Shown: positions 55,251-64,000 of the stretch, piece after piece
How the letters are laid out: every line of letters starts with the position of its first letter
Numbering within the stretch: position 1 is the first letter of the stretch
NCBI GenBank assembly: GCA_964195425.1
Contig: CAXMOM010000065.1
Location: forward strand, 62,001 to 126,000
Source of the DNA: Glaciecola sp964195425
GTDB taxonomy: Bacteria > Pseudomonadota > Gammaproteobacteria > Enterobacterales > Alteromonadaceae
Reading direction: 5' to 3'
DNA length: 64,000 bases
Made by a program: the position numbers and the translations under genes
The notes under the pieces: model-generated
Seen by the model: the letters and a program-made list of their open reading frames with translations, nothing else
What the model was told of the DNA's origin: nothing
Databases searched by the model: none

Positions 55251-56594
55251 TTAATCATCGTTATCTATTATCGTCTCATCTGCTGCAGGGCTATCATTTC
55301 GCGGCTTGCGCTTTATCGGCGAGTGCCCTATGTCGAGTGAGCCCATTGTTTTAATACGTTTTACTACGGCTTTAACCGGTGCTTTAACGGGCTTACTTAT
55401 CGGCTTATTAGTTTTCTTATATACCTTTTTAGGTCTAGCTTTAATACCGGTAAACCGAGTGTCGATACCTTCAACTACGTCAAATTTCACTTCGTCTAAG
55501 TAGTTAGCCTTAATGGCCTGAAAGCTTTGCCAATCTTTTTTACCGACTAAAGATGATGCGGTGCCTTGCCGTCCGGCACGCCCAGTGCGGCCAATTCTGT
55601 GTATGTACTCTTCCGGAAACTTAGGTAAATCATAATTAATGACTTGTGCAACATTTGATATGTCTAGCCCTCTAGCACCTAAGTCAGTGGAAACCAATAC
55701 GCTATATTTACCTTTACTAAAATCTTGTAACACTTGATTACGCTGGTTTTGCAATAACTCACCGTTAAGTGCAACAGCATTAAGGTTAAGCACATTTAAC
55801 ACATCGGTAAGGCGTTGAGTATCTGTACGAGTGGCGGTAAATACGATAGCTTGTTCTTGGTTTACAATCTTTAGAATTTTGCTGAGTTGCTCGTCTTTTT
55901 GCGATACGCCGTCAGAATAGTAAAATGTTTGAGTAATATCTTTATGTGGCTGATTGGAAGCGTCCACTGAAATTTTCTGTGGGCTGCTCAACAATTGAGT
56001 CGTCATTTCTTTAATTTGTGCTTGTTCAATTGTAGCCGAGAACATCATAGTTTGACGTTTTCTATGATCGGCTTGACCATGAATAATTGCCAATTGTTCA
56101 CTAAAGCCTAATTCAAGCATTCTATCGGCTTCATCTAAAATAAGCAGTTCTAAACCATTTAAAAATAGTTGCCTGTCGGTCAAATGATCGGCAATTCTGC
56201 CAGCTGTACCAACTATTATATGAGGGTTTTTTCTCAGCAGTTTGGCCTGATCATTATAGTTTTCCCCGCCGACTATTAAGTTAGCTTGTAAAGTTGTATT
56301 GGCCACCATTTGGCGAACCACGCCGTATACCTGTTTCGCCAATTCACGCGTTGGGGCTAAAATTAAAGCCCTAGGATCGGCTTTTGAAAGGGCTCGCTGG
56401 GTTAATAACCTGTTTACCATTGGGATTACAAACGCAAGAGTCTTGCCCGAGCCTGTTTTAGAGGCAGCGAGTATGTCTTTGTTTAATAATGCGTGGGGAA
56501 TAGCCTGTGCTTGAATAGCAGTAAGCTCACTCAATTGAGCGGTAGATAAGTTCTTTACAATTCTATGGTCAATGGGAAGTTCAGAAAATAACAA
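55251..56594 (-). CDS. DEAD-box RNA helicase
   Basis: A 447-residue RNA helicase. The Q motif and Walker A appear as LTAIQAQAIPHALL and AASKTGSGKTLAF, motif Ia as LAPTRELAKQV, motif II as LILDEADRMLELGF, motif III as MMFSATIE, and motifs V/VI as VSTDLGARGLDI and YIHRIGRTGRAGR. The C-terminal 80 residues are basic and low-complexity (KPISKPVKAPVKAVVKR), as in RhlE/SrmB-type proteins that act in ribosome assembly or RNA decay, often at low temperature. The exact orthologue cannot be fixed by eye. Monocistronic. Confidence 0.93.
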   Translation of the reverse strand: MLFSELPIDHRIVKNLSTAQLSELTAIQAQAIPHALLNKDILAASKTGSGKTLAFVIPMVNRLLTQRALSKADPRALILAPTRELAKQVYGVVRQMVANTTLQANLIVGGENYNDQAKLLRKNPHIIVGTAGRIADHLTDRQLFLNGLELLILDEADRMLELGFSEQLAIIHGQADHRKRQTMMFSATIEQAQIKEMTTQLLSSPQKISVDASNQPHKDITQTFYYSDGVSQKDEQLSKILKIVNQEQAIVFTATRTDTQRLTDVLNVLNLNAVALNGELLQNQRNQVLQDFSKGKYSVLVSTDLGARGLDISNVAQVINYDLPKFPEEYIHRIGRTGRAGRQGTASSLVGKKDWQSFQAIKANYLDEVKFDVVEGIDTRFTGIKARPKKVYKKTNKPISKPVKAPVKAVVKRIKTMGSLDIGHSPIKRKPRNDSPAADETIIDNDD

Positions 56595-56678
56595 AAATGC
56601 GCGCCTTTAATATAGTAAGACATCTATTATAGCGAGCATTGAAGTAAAAAGCCTAAGTATTCATTATGTTTTGTTACC

Positions 56679-57443
56679 CTACCATTTCTGCTTAGGCGCA
56701 AACAGTGATTCGATATCTGTATTTTCTTTTTCTTTTTCTTCCATCAACTGTTTCAGGTTGTTATCTTTTACGTTCATTTCTAAGCCGTTCAACATACTTT
56801 CTAATTCAATTTTACGCTCGGCAGTGTAATCACTTTGAGGTTTATGATTGGTCAGGGCGGTAATAGCTTTTTCGATATACTGTCGCGCCGAACCCTGCAT
56901 ATTATTGCTTACACCGTCTGTTGCGCGCTTCATTAGCGTTTCAACATTGACTCTTAACTGCAAACTCGAAAGTGCTTTTTCTTCTTGGGCGTATAACTTA
57001 GGCGTAATGTTGGCTTTCGCATATTCTGAACGCAGGATAATGCGTAATTTCTTTACCGCCTGTATATATTTTATAATCACTTTATCTGTTTTAGGCAGTA
57101 TGAATGTATTTTGGTTAGGTGCCGCTTGGTTTATATCAATGGCTTTAATGGCTTTGTTAATCTCATCCATTTTACTTTTTAATTCACGGTTTGAGCTGTA
57201 TTCGTAAATTGCTTTCAATGCAGAGAACGAACGCTTGCGCATAAGCGCAATTAGTAGGGGAGATACCGGCATTTGCAAGGCAGCTACAATAGACTCTTCA
57301 GTTCCGTCAAAAATTGCGCGTTGGCGACTCACTTCTTCACGTTTCTCGTTTGCTTTGCGTTCGTTAAACTGCTGAACGGCGGTTGCCCCAATACCACAGA
57401 CGATCAAAAAGGCGATTAGTATAATAATAATGGTGTATGTCAT
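56679..57443 (-). CDS. Membrane-anchored protein of unknown function
   Basis: A 254-residue protein with one N-terminal transmembrane helix (residues 4-25, IIIILIAFLIVCGIGATAVQ), then a long, mostly helical and charged cytoplasmic region (SALKAIYEYSSNRELKSKMD; LRIILRSEYAKANITPKLY). The C-terminal EKEKENTDIESLFAPKQKW looks like a short interaction tail. I do not recognise a family. It lies 45 bp after the sensor kinase gene at 57489 on the same strand, so the two may form an operon and act together. Confidence 0.7.
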   Translation of the reverse strand: MTYTIIIILIAFLIVCGIGATAVQQFNERKANEKREEVSRQRAIFDGTEESIVAALQMPVSPLLIALMRKRSFSALKAIYEYSSNRELKSKMDEINKAIKAIDINQAAPNQNTFILPKTDKVIIKYIQAVKKLRIILRSEYAKANITPKLYAQEEKALSSLQLRVNVETLMKRATDGVSNNMQGSARQYIEKAITALTNHKPQSDYTAERKIELESMLNGLEMNVKDNNLKQLMEEKEKENTDIESLFAPKQKW

Positions 57444-57488
57444 GACGCTAATGAACCACTCTTCTTAGTCATATTTTTCATAATGCTA

Positions 57489-58217
57489 TTATGGCAAGTT
57501 TAATTCAAAAACACTGCCACCGGTTTTTTCATCATTTGAAAGCTTTATAAAACCAGACTTGCCGTTGTTTTTATGAGTTTGTGCTATAAGTCGGGCAAAG
57601 AATAGGCCTAAGCCAGTGCGCCCTTCGGATATACAAAAGTTGTTCAGTTTAACGGTTGCCATTTCTAACATGCTCGCTGGGTAGCCTGAACCGTCATCAA
57701 CCACACTTATGTGTAATTCACCGTCTATTTCTTTGGCACTTATTTGAATATGGTCGCAGCCATAGCGAATAGCATTAATGAGTACGTCGTGAACCAGTAG
57801 GTAAATTAGTTCGCGGTCTAAGTACCAGCATAGATCTTGGTGCACATCTATCGTGACACAAAGGTCTTTTTGAGTAATGTAGGTTCTGTTTGATTCAACC
57901 ACTTCTTCAATTAGATCGACTAAAAAGCATTCATCAATATTGACAGGCAAAGCGTCTAGTTCTGAGCGATATAAGGAAAGTACCTGCACTAAGGTAGTAT
58001 TCATTCGATTGGCTTCATAATGCACGCTGTTGATGCCTTCTCGCGCTTCTAGGTTATCTGCGGGTATTTGCGTAGCAAGCTGCTCGATTGACTGCATAAG
58101 TAAGCTCAATGAATTTTTCATGTCGTGAATAGCAACAGCTATTACCGAAGAAAAATCAAAGCTCTCGCTTATAATCTTGTCATTGTCTTGTAATTGTGAA
58201 GTGCTATTGTTATCCAT
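57489..58217 (-). CDS. Orphan sensor histidine kinase (soluble)
   Basis: A 242-residue kinase with no transmembrane helix or sensor domain. The H-box is VIAVAIHDMKNSLSLLMQSI, where histidine 31 is followed by DMKN rather than the more usual ELRTP. The ATPase domain shows the N-box HDVLINAIRYGCDHI, G1 VVDDGSGYPASML, and G2 GRTGLGLFFARLIA. No response regulator gene is adjacent; the two TPR-type regulators in this window are candidate partners but this is speculative. The following gene encodes an unknown membrane protein. Confidence 0.85.
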   Translation of the reverse strand: MDNNSTSQLQDNDKIISESFDFSSVIAVAIHDMKNSLSLLMQSIEQLATQIPADNLEAREGINSVHYEANRMNTTLVQVLSLYRSELDALPVNIDECFLVDLIEEVVESNRTYITQKDLCVTIDVHQDLCWYLDRELIYLLVHDVLINAIRYGCDHIQISAKEIDGELHISVVDDGSGYPASMLEMATVKLNNFCISEGRTGLGLFFARLIAQTHKNNGKSGFIKLSNDEKTGGSVFELNLP

Positions 58218-58466
58218 TAACCCTCATAACTCCTATCGGTATCGAGCGAGTAAATATGTGTATTTGCGCAAAATCAATGCGCTTATAAAAGAATCTATAA
58301 ATTTAATATGCAAAAAATGTATAGATTCGCTATTATTTAGACACAAAGTGATATTACTATATCGTCCAAAGTTGTATTCTACTTAGCAGTAATTTTGATT
58401 ATTGTTGTGTATTGTAAACAGGGTTTGGATAAGCACGTTTTTGCAAACATCATTCTAAGGGAATCA

Positions 58467-59441
58467 ATGAAACTACAGCAACTAAGATACATAGTAGAAG
58501 TGTTAAATAATAATCTAAACGTGTCTGCTACTGCCGAAAATTTATATACGTCGCAACCGGGCATTAGTAAGCAAGTGCGTATGCTGGAGGATGAATTAGG
58601 GATTCAAATTTTTGGCCGAAGCGGCAAACACTTGACCCACGTTACTGAAGCTGGAAAAGAAGTTATTAATATTTCTCGTGAAATATTAGCCAAAGTTGAG
58701 AGTATTAAGTCGGTAGCGCGTGAGCACACTCTGCCCGATCAAGGTAAGCTAAATATCGCTACCACACATACTCAAGCCCGTTATGCCTTACCTGATGTTA
58801 TTAAAGGGTTTATGGGAAAGTATCCCAAAGTGTCTTTGCATATGCATCAAGGTACACCCTCGCAAATAAGTGACTTAGCAGCTAAAGGCGAAGCAGATTT
58901 TGCGATTGCCACTGAATCATTGCATTTGTATAACGATTTGATAATGTTGCCTTGCTATCACTGGAATAGGTCGGTGATTGTTAATAAATCCCATCCTCTG
59001 GCTAAGAAAACCAACATCAGTATTCAAGATATCGCTAAATATTCTTTAGTTACCTATGTGTTTGGTTTTACTGGGCGCTCAGAGCTCGACAGAGCATTTA
59101 GTGAAGCGGGGCTAGAGCCTAAAATTGTCTTTACTGCTACCGATGCAGACGTCATAAAAACCTATGTGAGATTAGGCGTTGGTATAGGCGTTATTGCTTC
59201 AATGGCAGTTGACGAAAATCTTGATAGCGATTTAGTTAAGATTGACGCAAGTCATTTATTTGATTACAGCACGACTAAAATTGGCTTTAGAAAAGGGTCA
59301 TTCTTGCGTAATTATATGTACGAATTTATAGAACGTTTTGCACCACATTTGACTAAACCTGTGGTTGAACGGGCCATGATGCAAAAAAATAACGATGAAG
59401 TTGAAACCATGTTCAAAGATTTGACCTTACCGGTTAAATAG
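58467..59441 (+). CDS. cysB: LysR-type regulator CysB
   Basis: 324 residues from the ATG at 58467, preceded by AAGGGA; this is the standard CysB length. The helix-turn-helix reads KLQQLRYIVEVLNNNLNVSA and SQPGISKQVRMLEDELGIQI, followed by FGRSGKHLTHVTEAG. The effector domain contains IATTHTQARYALPDVIKGF (sulfate/O-acetylserine site), HQGTPSQISDLAA, and YVFGFTGRSELDRAF. CysB activates sulfur assimilation genes with N-acetylserine as inducer. Monocistronic and convergent with sdaA. Confidence 0.93.
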   Translation: MKLQQLRYIVEVLNNNLNVSATAENLYTSQPGISKQVRMLEDELGIQIFGRSGKHLTHVTEAGKEVINISREILAKVESIKSVAREHTLPDQGKLNIATTHTQARYALPDVIKGFMGKYPKVSLHMHQGTPSQISDLAAKGEADFAIATESLHLYNDLIMLPCYHWNRSVIVNKSHPLAKKTNISIQDIAKYSLVTYVFGFTGRSELDRAFSEAGLEPKIVFTATDADVIKTYVRLGVGIGVIASMAVDENLDSDLVKIDASHLFDYSTTKIGFRKGSFLRNYMYEFIERFAPHLTKPVVERAMMQKNNDEVETMFKDLTLPVK

Positions 59442-59483
59442 CAGAGCAAGCCCTACAGCGCTTAAGTTTAGCCACTATAGGGC

Positions 59484-59515
59484 GGTCTATTTAGCTATTA
59501 TTCGCTAAATAGACC
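59484..59515. terminator. Hairpin between convergent cysB and sdaA
   Basis: GGTCTATTTAGC pairs perfectly with GCTAAATAGACC across an eight-base loop, 12 bp of stem. It lies between the two stop codons, four bases from that of sdaA. No T-run follows, so it may act as a transcript-end stabiliser as much as a terminator. Confidence 0.6.
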
Positions 59516-59518
59516 ATA

Positions 59519-60892
59519 TTAACATTCAATAATATTCACCGCCAAACCGCCGCGAGCAGTTTCTTTATATTTACTTTTCATATCGTTACCTGTTTCCCAC
59601 ATGGTTTTAATAACTTTGTCTAGGGACACTTTTTGGTTACCGGTTCCTCTAAGGGCTAATCTAGAAGCGTTTATTGCTTTAACGGCGCCCATAGCATTAC
59701 GCTCAATGCAGGGAACTTGTACTAAGCCACCAACAGGGTCGCAGGTTAGGCCTAAATTATGCTCCATTCCAATTTCAGCGGCGTTCTCAACGGCTTTAAC
59801 CGAGCCACCTAATATTTCAGTAAGGGCACCCGCTGCCATAGAACAAGCTACACCTACTTCGCCTTGGCAACCTACTTCAGCGCCCGAGATTGAGGCATTC
59901 TTCTTATACAATATGCCAATAGCAGCTGCCGTTAGCAAGAATCGACAAGCAGTATCGTCAGACAATGGCCTAACAAACTTGTGGTAATAGCTCATAACAG
60001 CAGGAATTATGCCTGCAGCGCCATTAGTTGGGGCTGTCACAACGCGGCCGCCAGCAGCATTTTCTTCATTTACAGCTAAGGCAAACAAGTTTACCCAATC
60101 CATTACTAACATTGGGTCAGTGCTTATTTCATTTTCAAGTAAGGCTAATAATGCGGGGGCACGACGGTGGACTTTCAAACCGCCGGGTAAAATGCCTTCT
60201 GTTTGTTTTCCATTTTCAATACACTCTTGCATAACATGCCAAATATGCACCAAACCTTTTCTTACTTCAGCCTCGGGTAATAGCATGGTTTCATTTTGTA
60301 GCATCAAGCTACTAATTCGAAAACTATTTTCTTGGCATATTCTCATTAACTCATTGGCGGTAGAAAATGGGAAGGGCGCGTCCATTTGGGCTACTGCAAA
60401 CTTTTCGTTTTTTTGTGCTTCAAAATCTTCATCTTTTACAATAAAGCCTCCACCAATAGAATAGTAGGTAGAGGTCTTAACCAACGTTTGCTCGTTATAA
60501 GCAAAAAAGGTCATGCCATTTGCATGTTTGGGTAAGGTTTTACGGCGATGAAATACAATGGCGCCTTTTTTTGAAAATGTAATCAAGTGTTTGTGCATTA
60601 GCGAAAGTGTTTGTGTGCCTTCAACTTCGCTAAGCATTGCGTCTATCTTATGCACTGGAACCGTTTCAGGTGTAAAACCCAATAACCCAAGAATAACGGC
60701 TTTACCCGTTCCATGCCCTTTGCCAGTTTGGCCCAATGAGCCATATAGTTCTGTGGTTACATGGCTTACGCAGTCTAGCTGATTTGAGGCTATAAGTTCC
60801 TCACAAAAACCTAATGCAGCTCGCATAGGGCCAACAGTATGAGAACTTGACGGACCAATCCCCACTTTAAACATATCAAAAACGCTAATCAT
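59519..60892 (-). CDS. sdaA: L-serine ammonia-lyase (iron-sulfur dependent)
   Basis: 457 residues from the ATG at 60892, preceded by GAGGTG; an in-frame extension to 60949 is not conserved. The enzyme deaminates L-serine to pyruvate with a 4Fe-4S cluster. The N-terminal SVFDMFKVGIGPSSSHTVGP, the GGGFIVKDED block, and the C-terminal GCQGEVGVACSMAAGAL and GLTCDPVGGLVQVPCIERNA supply the expected cysteines. GTGNQKVSLDKVIKTMWETG completes the signature. Gene order pabB-nudL-sdaA matches E. coli, though 174 bp separate nudL and sdaA here. Confidence 0.95.
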   Translation of the reverse strand: MISVFDMFKVGIGPSSSHTVGPMRAALGFCEELIASNQLDCVSHVTTELYGSLGQTGKGHGTGKAVILGLLGFTPETVPVHKIDAMLSEVEGTQTLSLMHKHLITFSKKGAIVFHRRKTLPKHANGMTFFAYNEQTLVKTSTYYSIGGGFIVKDEDFEAQKNEKFAVAQMDAPFPFSTANELMRICQENSFRISSLMLQNETMLLPEAEVRKGLVHIWHVMQECIENGKQTEGILPGGLKVHRRAPALLALLENEISTDPMLVMDWVNLFALAVNEENAAGGRVVTAPTNGAAGIIPAVMSYYHKFVRPLSDDTACRFLLTAAAIGILYKKNASISGAEVGCQGEVGVACSMAAGALTEILGGSVKAVENAAEIGMEHNLGLTCDPVGGLVQVPCIERNAMGAVKAINASRLALRGTGNQKVSLDKVIKTMWETGNDMKSKYKETARGGLAVNIIEC

Positions 60893-61066
60893 AAACACCT
60901 CAGTAGTAGACTGGGAAGTGTTACACAAAAAGCGCACAACACAAGTCAAATATGCTAATCGTGGCTATTAGAAATGTTAATGCATTGTTAGTATTTTAAT
61001 TCCGTCATTACAACTGAAGTTTCTATCGAGGTAAGCTTTATAAGAATATCGTGCGAACATATGTTA

Positions 61067-61660
61067 TTAGATAAGGTGCGTTGTAATGTGCTTTTGTAAC
61101 TGTGCTAAGATTCCTGCCGTTGCCCCCCAGATCATTCGTTGTTCGTATGGGATAAAATAAACGGGGAAACTCGTTTTATGCCGTTTGACTATTTCAACAT
61201 AGTAACGCTGTATATCCATCAAATATGCTAATGGCACGCTAAAGACGTTGGCGACTTCATTTGGGTCTATTATTAAATCGATGTCTATATTTAATGGTTT
61301 ATCGTATATAGCCACAATGGGCATAACGGCAAATCCGCTGATAGTTCTATAAATGCCTAGACGACCTAATAAACGTAATTGTTCTCGCTCTAGTCCAATT
61401 TCTTCTTCAGCCTCGCGGTAAGCAGTATCTACTAGGTCAATATCTGTTTTTTCTGCTTTCCCACCAGGAAAGCTTATTTGCCCAGCATGATGTTTCAGAT
61501 GACTCGCGCGTTGCGTAAACAACACGTGTAATTTGCCTTGGCTAGGAAATAAGCAAATAAGCACCGCAGCAGGGCGCTTGGCCTCGAGAAATGGGTAGTC
61601 TGCGGTTTCTTCTAAAGTCCATGGGCGATTAAATGCAGAAAGAAAATCGAGTTCGGTCAC
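61067..61660 (-). CDS. nudL: CoA pyrophosphatase, Nudix family (NudL)
   Basis: A 197-residue Nudix hydrolase. The CoA-pyrophosphatase signature upstream of the Nudix box is clear: LFTQRASHLKHHAGQISFPG. The Nudix box follows as GGKAEKTDIDLVDTAYREAE and EEIGLE (G-x5-E-x7-REAEEEIG form). Such enzymes split CoA and derivatives. It starts one base after the pabB stop codon, so it is co-translated with pabB, as in E. coli. Confidence 0.9.
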   Translation of the reverse strand: MTELDFLSAFNRPWTLEETADYPFLEAKRPAAVLICLFPSQGKLHVLFTQRASHLKHHAGQISFPGGKAEKTDIDLVDTAYREAEEEIGLEREQLRLLGRLGIYRTISGFAVMPIVAIYDKPLNIDIDLIIDPNEVANVFSVPLAYLMDIQRYYVEIVKRHKTSFPVYFIPYEQRMIWGATAGILAQLQKHITTHLI

Positions 61661-63190
61661 TTAATATGTCTCCTTTCTTTGCTCATTTGCGATGGCATGT
61701 TTATCTAATATAGGTAATATTTTAGCGACTTTATGAAGACTTTCCAAATATTCATCAGTGTCTTGTGAATCAATGACTATTCCACCACCTGCCCAACAAT
61801 ATAAGATTTTGCTTTCAAGCTTGTCATTAGCGGTAGATTGTTCGCTTGTATTACTCTCGGCTAACAAGGTACGGATGCAGATATTAGTGTCCATATCTCC
61901 TCGAACACCAATGTAACCAATTGTGCCACAATAGATAGCCCGTTTGTCGGGTTCGAGTTCTTGAATTATTTGCATGGCACGGACTTTGGGTGCGCCGGTA
62001 ATAGAGCCGCCAGGAAAAGCGCCTTTCATCAAATCATATACACTTGCATTTGCACGTAACTTACCAACAACGGTGCTTACCATATGATGCACCGCTGGAT
62101 AGCTCTCTAGCGCAAACAGCTTGGGAACATCAACCGAATGAGGTTCGCAGTGTTTGCTCAAATCATTTCGCAGTAAATCAACAATCATCAAGTTTTCGGC
62201 GCGGTCTTTTTCGGCGCTTAATAATTCATCAGCAAGCGCCTCGTCTTTGGCAGGATCACGGTCACGTTTTCTTGTGCCTTTTATAGGTTTGCTTTCAACA
62301 TGTGTGCCTTTGACCGATAAAAAACGTTCTGGTGACAAGCTCAGTATAGTACTTGTTGGTAAACGCACATAGGCAGAGAAGGGCGCATTATTAGCTTTTC
62401 TCAATTGACAGTATGCATGCCACTCGCTCCCTTCATAATGCGCGTGGAATCGCTGCGCAAAATTTACCTGATAACAATCACCGGCTCGCAAGTAATCTTC
62501 TATTTTCATGAATTGTTCACAATAAACATCTTTCATCATATTAGACTGCCAAGGTTCAATCAGCGAAAAGTTGCTTTTAAATGGCGAAGAAGCGTTAAGG
62601 TTTTCAATGATCGTTATCATGTTTTTAAGCAAAGTCTCATCGATTGAAAAAAGATAGAGTGATTGAGTTAGGTTATCGTAGACAATACTTGAATGATAAA
62701 AGCCAACGCTAATATCAGGCATCTTGTATTGCTTGGGATAGCGGTCTTTAATATTATCTGAAGAGGTATTACCATCGTAGCCAAATACTCCTAAAGCCCC
62801 AGCAATAAAAGGGATATCGAGTTTTTCAATTGAAGTTGTGTCAAATAAGCCATCGAAGGTTTCTTGCAACTTCGCTAGGTTTTGATAGGGACAAGTTGAC
62901 GTCAATATCTCGCTTTTAAATAAGTGAACTGGCGGTATTTTTTTTGCGTGCAGCCCCATTTTCGGGCTATTAGGTTTCGTCCAATCACCGCCCAACACAT
63001 GCACACCTTGTTTGAATTCGTAAGTTAGACAGGGAGAGTGAACGATAATGTCGTAGCGACCATCCATGCTAGTTTGCTGACAACTATCAAGCAGAAAAGA
63101 CCAAGCCTTATGTTCAACAGTATTAAACAAGGCTAATATTTTTTCAGGCTGAAAATTCGGAAATTTATGGGTGGTAAATGAAAAAGCCAA
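61661..63190 (-). CDS. pabB: Aminodeoxychorismate synthase component I
   Basis: A 509-residue chorismate-using enzyme that makes 4-amino-4-deoxychorismate for folate. The PabB-specific lysine motif SKPIKGTRKRDRDPAKDE is present (anthranilate synthases carry PIAGT instead). Other chorismate-site segments are GDCYQVNFAQRF, LSPERFLSVKG, AENLMIVDLLRNDLSKHC, GAFPGGSITGAPKVRAMQII and DTNICIRTLL. First gene of the pabB-nudL operon and divergent from the fumarase gene. Confidence 0.93.
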   Translation of the reverse strand: MAFSFTTHKFPNFQPEKILALFNTVEHKAWSFLLDSCQQTSMDGRYDIIVHSPCLTYEFKQGVHVLGGDWTKPNSPKMGLHAKKIPPVHLFKSEILTSTCPYQNLAKLQETFDGLFDTTSIEKLDIPFIAGALGVFGYDGNTSSDNIKDRYPKQYKMPDISVGFYHSSIVYDNLTQSLYLFSIDETLLKNMITIIENLNASSPFKSNFSLIEPWQSNMMKDVYCEQFMKIEDYLRAGDCYQVNFAQRFHAHYEGSEWHAYCQLRKANNAPFSAYVRLPTSTILSLSPERFLSVKGTHVESKPIKGTRKRDRDPAKDEALADELLSAEKDRAENLMIVDLLRNDLSKHCEPHSVDVPKLFALESYPAVHHMVSTVVGKLRANASVYDLMKGAFPGGSITGAPKVRAMQIIQELEPDKRAIYCGTIGYIGVRGDMDTNICIRTLLAESNTSEQSTANDKLESKILYCWAGGGIVIDSQDTDEYLESLHKVAKILPILDKHAIANEQRKETY

Positions 63191-63459
63191 AACTGCTCCA
63201 AATAAGAATGTTCATACACTTAAATGCCTATTTGTATACAAAACAGACATATCTATTAAACCGCAATTGCTAAATAGGAATGCTTGGTGGATTATCTAAA
63301 TTTGCGTAGTATACTTATGATTTTACCCATTAACCAACTCGCTCAACAAGCTTTGTATTGATTTATGTAGGGATGTGATGAAGTTTTACATTTCATCATT
63401 AATAAGCTCCAATCATATTACACAAATTTTGACAGCGCGCCTAATGCCAAGAGGAATTT

Positions 63460-64000
63460 ATGACCGTTATTCGTCAACAAGACTTTATAGATAGTATTGA
63501 AGATGCCCTGCAGTTTATATCATATTACCATCCACTAGATTATGTAAAAGCAGTAGAGCAAGCTTATAATCGAGAAGAAAGCAAAGCAGCAAAAGACGCG
63601 ATGGCGCAAATACTGATCAATTCAAGAATGTCTGCTCAGGGTAAACGGCCAATATGCCAAGACACCGGCATAGTAACCTGCTTTGTAAAAGTAGGCATGC
63701 AGGTGAGTTGGGATAAAACTGACCTAACGGTTCAGCAAATGGTTGATGAAGGCACCAGACGCGCCTACCTTAATCCTGATAATCCACTGCGGGCTTCTAT
63801 TGTTAAGGATCCAGCTGGCGCGCGTATAAATACTAAAGATAATACGCCCGCAGTAGTTCACATTGACATGATTGCTGGTGAAAAAGTAGACGTAATGATT
63901 GCGGCGAAGGGCGGAGGTTCAGAAAATAAATCTAAATTGGTGATGCTAAACCCTAGCGATGATATTGCAGATTGGGTGGTTAAAACATTGCCAACAATGG
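63460..64000 (+). CDS. Fumarate hydratase class I (5' part, runs off the window)
   Basis: 180 codons are visible from an ATG preceded by GAGGA. The protein begins TVIRQQDFIDSIEDALQFIS and continues with SAQGKRPICQDTGIVTCFVK, where the cysteine is a 4Fe-4S ligand in class I fumarases. PAVVHIDMIAGEKVDVMIAA and KGGGSENKSKLVMLNPSDDI are the conserved catalytic blocks of the alpha part. This is the FumA/FumB-type enzyme of about 500 residues that interconverts fumarate and malate; about 330 residues lie beyond 64000. FumA versus FumB cannot be told from this part. Confidence 0.92.
   Translation, partial: MTVIRQQDFIDSIEDALQFISYYHPLDYVKAVEQAYNREESKAAKDAMAQILINSRMSAQGKRPICQDTGIVTCFVKVGMQVSWDKTDLTVQQMVDEGTRRAYLNPDNPLRASIVKDPAGARINTKDNTPAVVHIDMIAGEKVDVMIAAKGGGSENKSKLVMLNPSDDIADWVVKTLPTM

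Overview
The window reads as chromosomal DNA of a marine gammaproteobacterium of the Alteromonadales, most like Paraglaciecola/Glaciecola (Alteromonadaceae). This is inferred from the yejM-yejL/ndpA block, the pabB-nudL-sdaA order, a TonB receptor with a tryptophan-halogenase-like gene, LacI and an alpha-glucosidase, PEP-CTERM proteins, and A+T-rich coding sequence. No tRNA, rRNA, CRISPR array or intact insertion sequence was seen.

Layout. (1) 0-10.4 kb is a decaying accessory region. Intact genes (sterol desaturase, acyl-CoA dehydrogenase, quinone oxidoreductase, DUF1330 protein, methyltransferase) alternate with gene remnants: sulfotransferase, PEP-CTERM protein, esterase, small exported protein, TMEM175-type channel and DNA-3-methyladenine glycosylase I. 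(2) 10.6-20.6 kb is a compact signalling/envelope module: sensor kinase, OmpR-type regulator, two exported or anchored DJ-1/PfpI proteins, a YbbAP-like ABC transporter, an unknown exported protein and a broken aspartic protease with a PDZ domain. Four promoters in it carry the same 11-bp-period direct repeat ATTTCAC-N4-ATTTCAC, about 45-50 nt before the start codon. This marks a probable local regulon of the embedded two-component system. (3) 20.9-31.3 kb holds a broken PEP-CTERM gene, a glycerophosphodiesterase, an XRE regulator, a response regulator with a TPR-like tail, the valine catabolic operon (mmsA, acyl-CoA dehydrogenase, enoyl-CoA hydratase/HIBYL-CoA hydrolase, mmsB) and gmhB. (4) 31.7-39.7 kb is a dead sugar-utilisation locus. 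GH13 glucosidase, GGDEF-EAL protein, halogenase and TonB receptor are all broken, and only the LacI regulator is intact. The locus is unusually rich in short tandem repeats: a 7-mer x9, an 8-mer x5, a 17-bp duplication and a G9 run. (5) 40.1-64 kb is core-like and apparently undamaged: yejM/yejL, ndpA, a PTPS-like protein, an M23 peptidase, an M61 peptidase, a DUF962 protein, pfkA, a DUF6279 lipoprotein, an acyl-CoA carboxylase subunit, a second TPR-type response regulator, trhO, an EF-hand protein, a DEAD-box helicase, an orphan sensor kinase, cysB, sdaA, nudL, pabB and the start of a class I fumarase.

Two points deserve most attention. The first is the four-promoter direct-repeat regulon around the DJ-1/ABC/two-component module. 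The second is the contrast between about twelve broken genes in the first 39.7 kb and none seen in the last 24 kb, together with repeat expansions inside the broken receptor. All functional calls rest on motif recognition by eye; no database search was possible.
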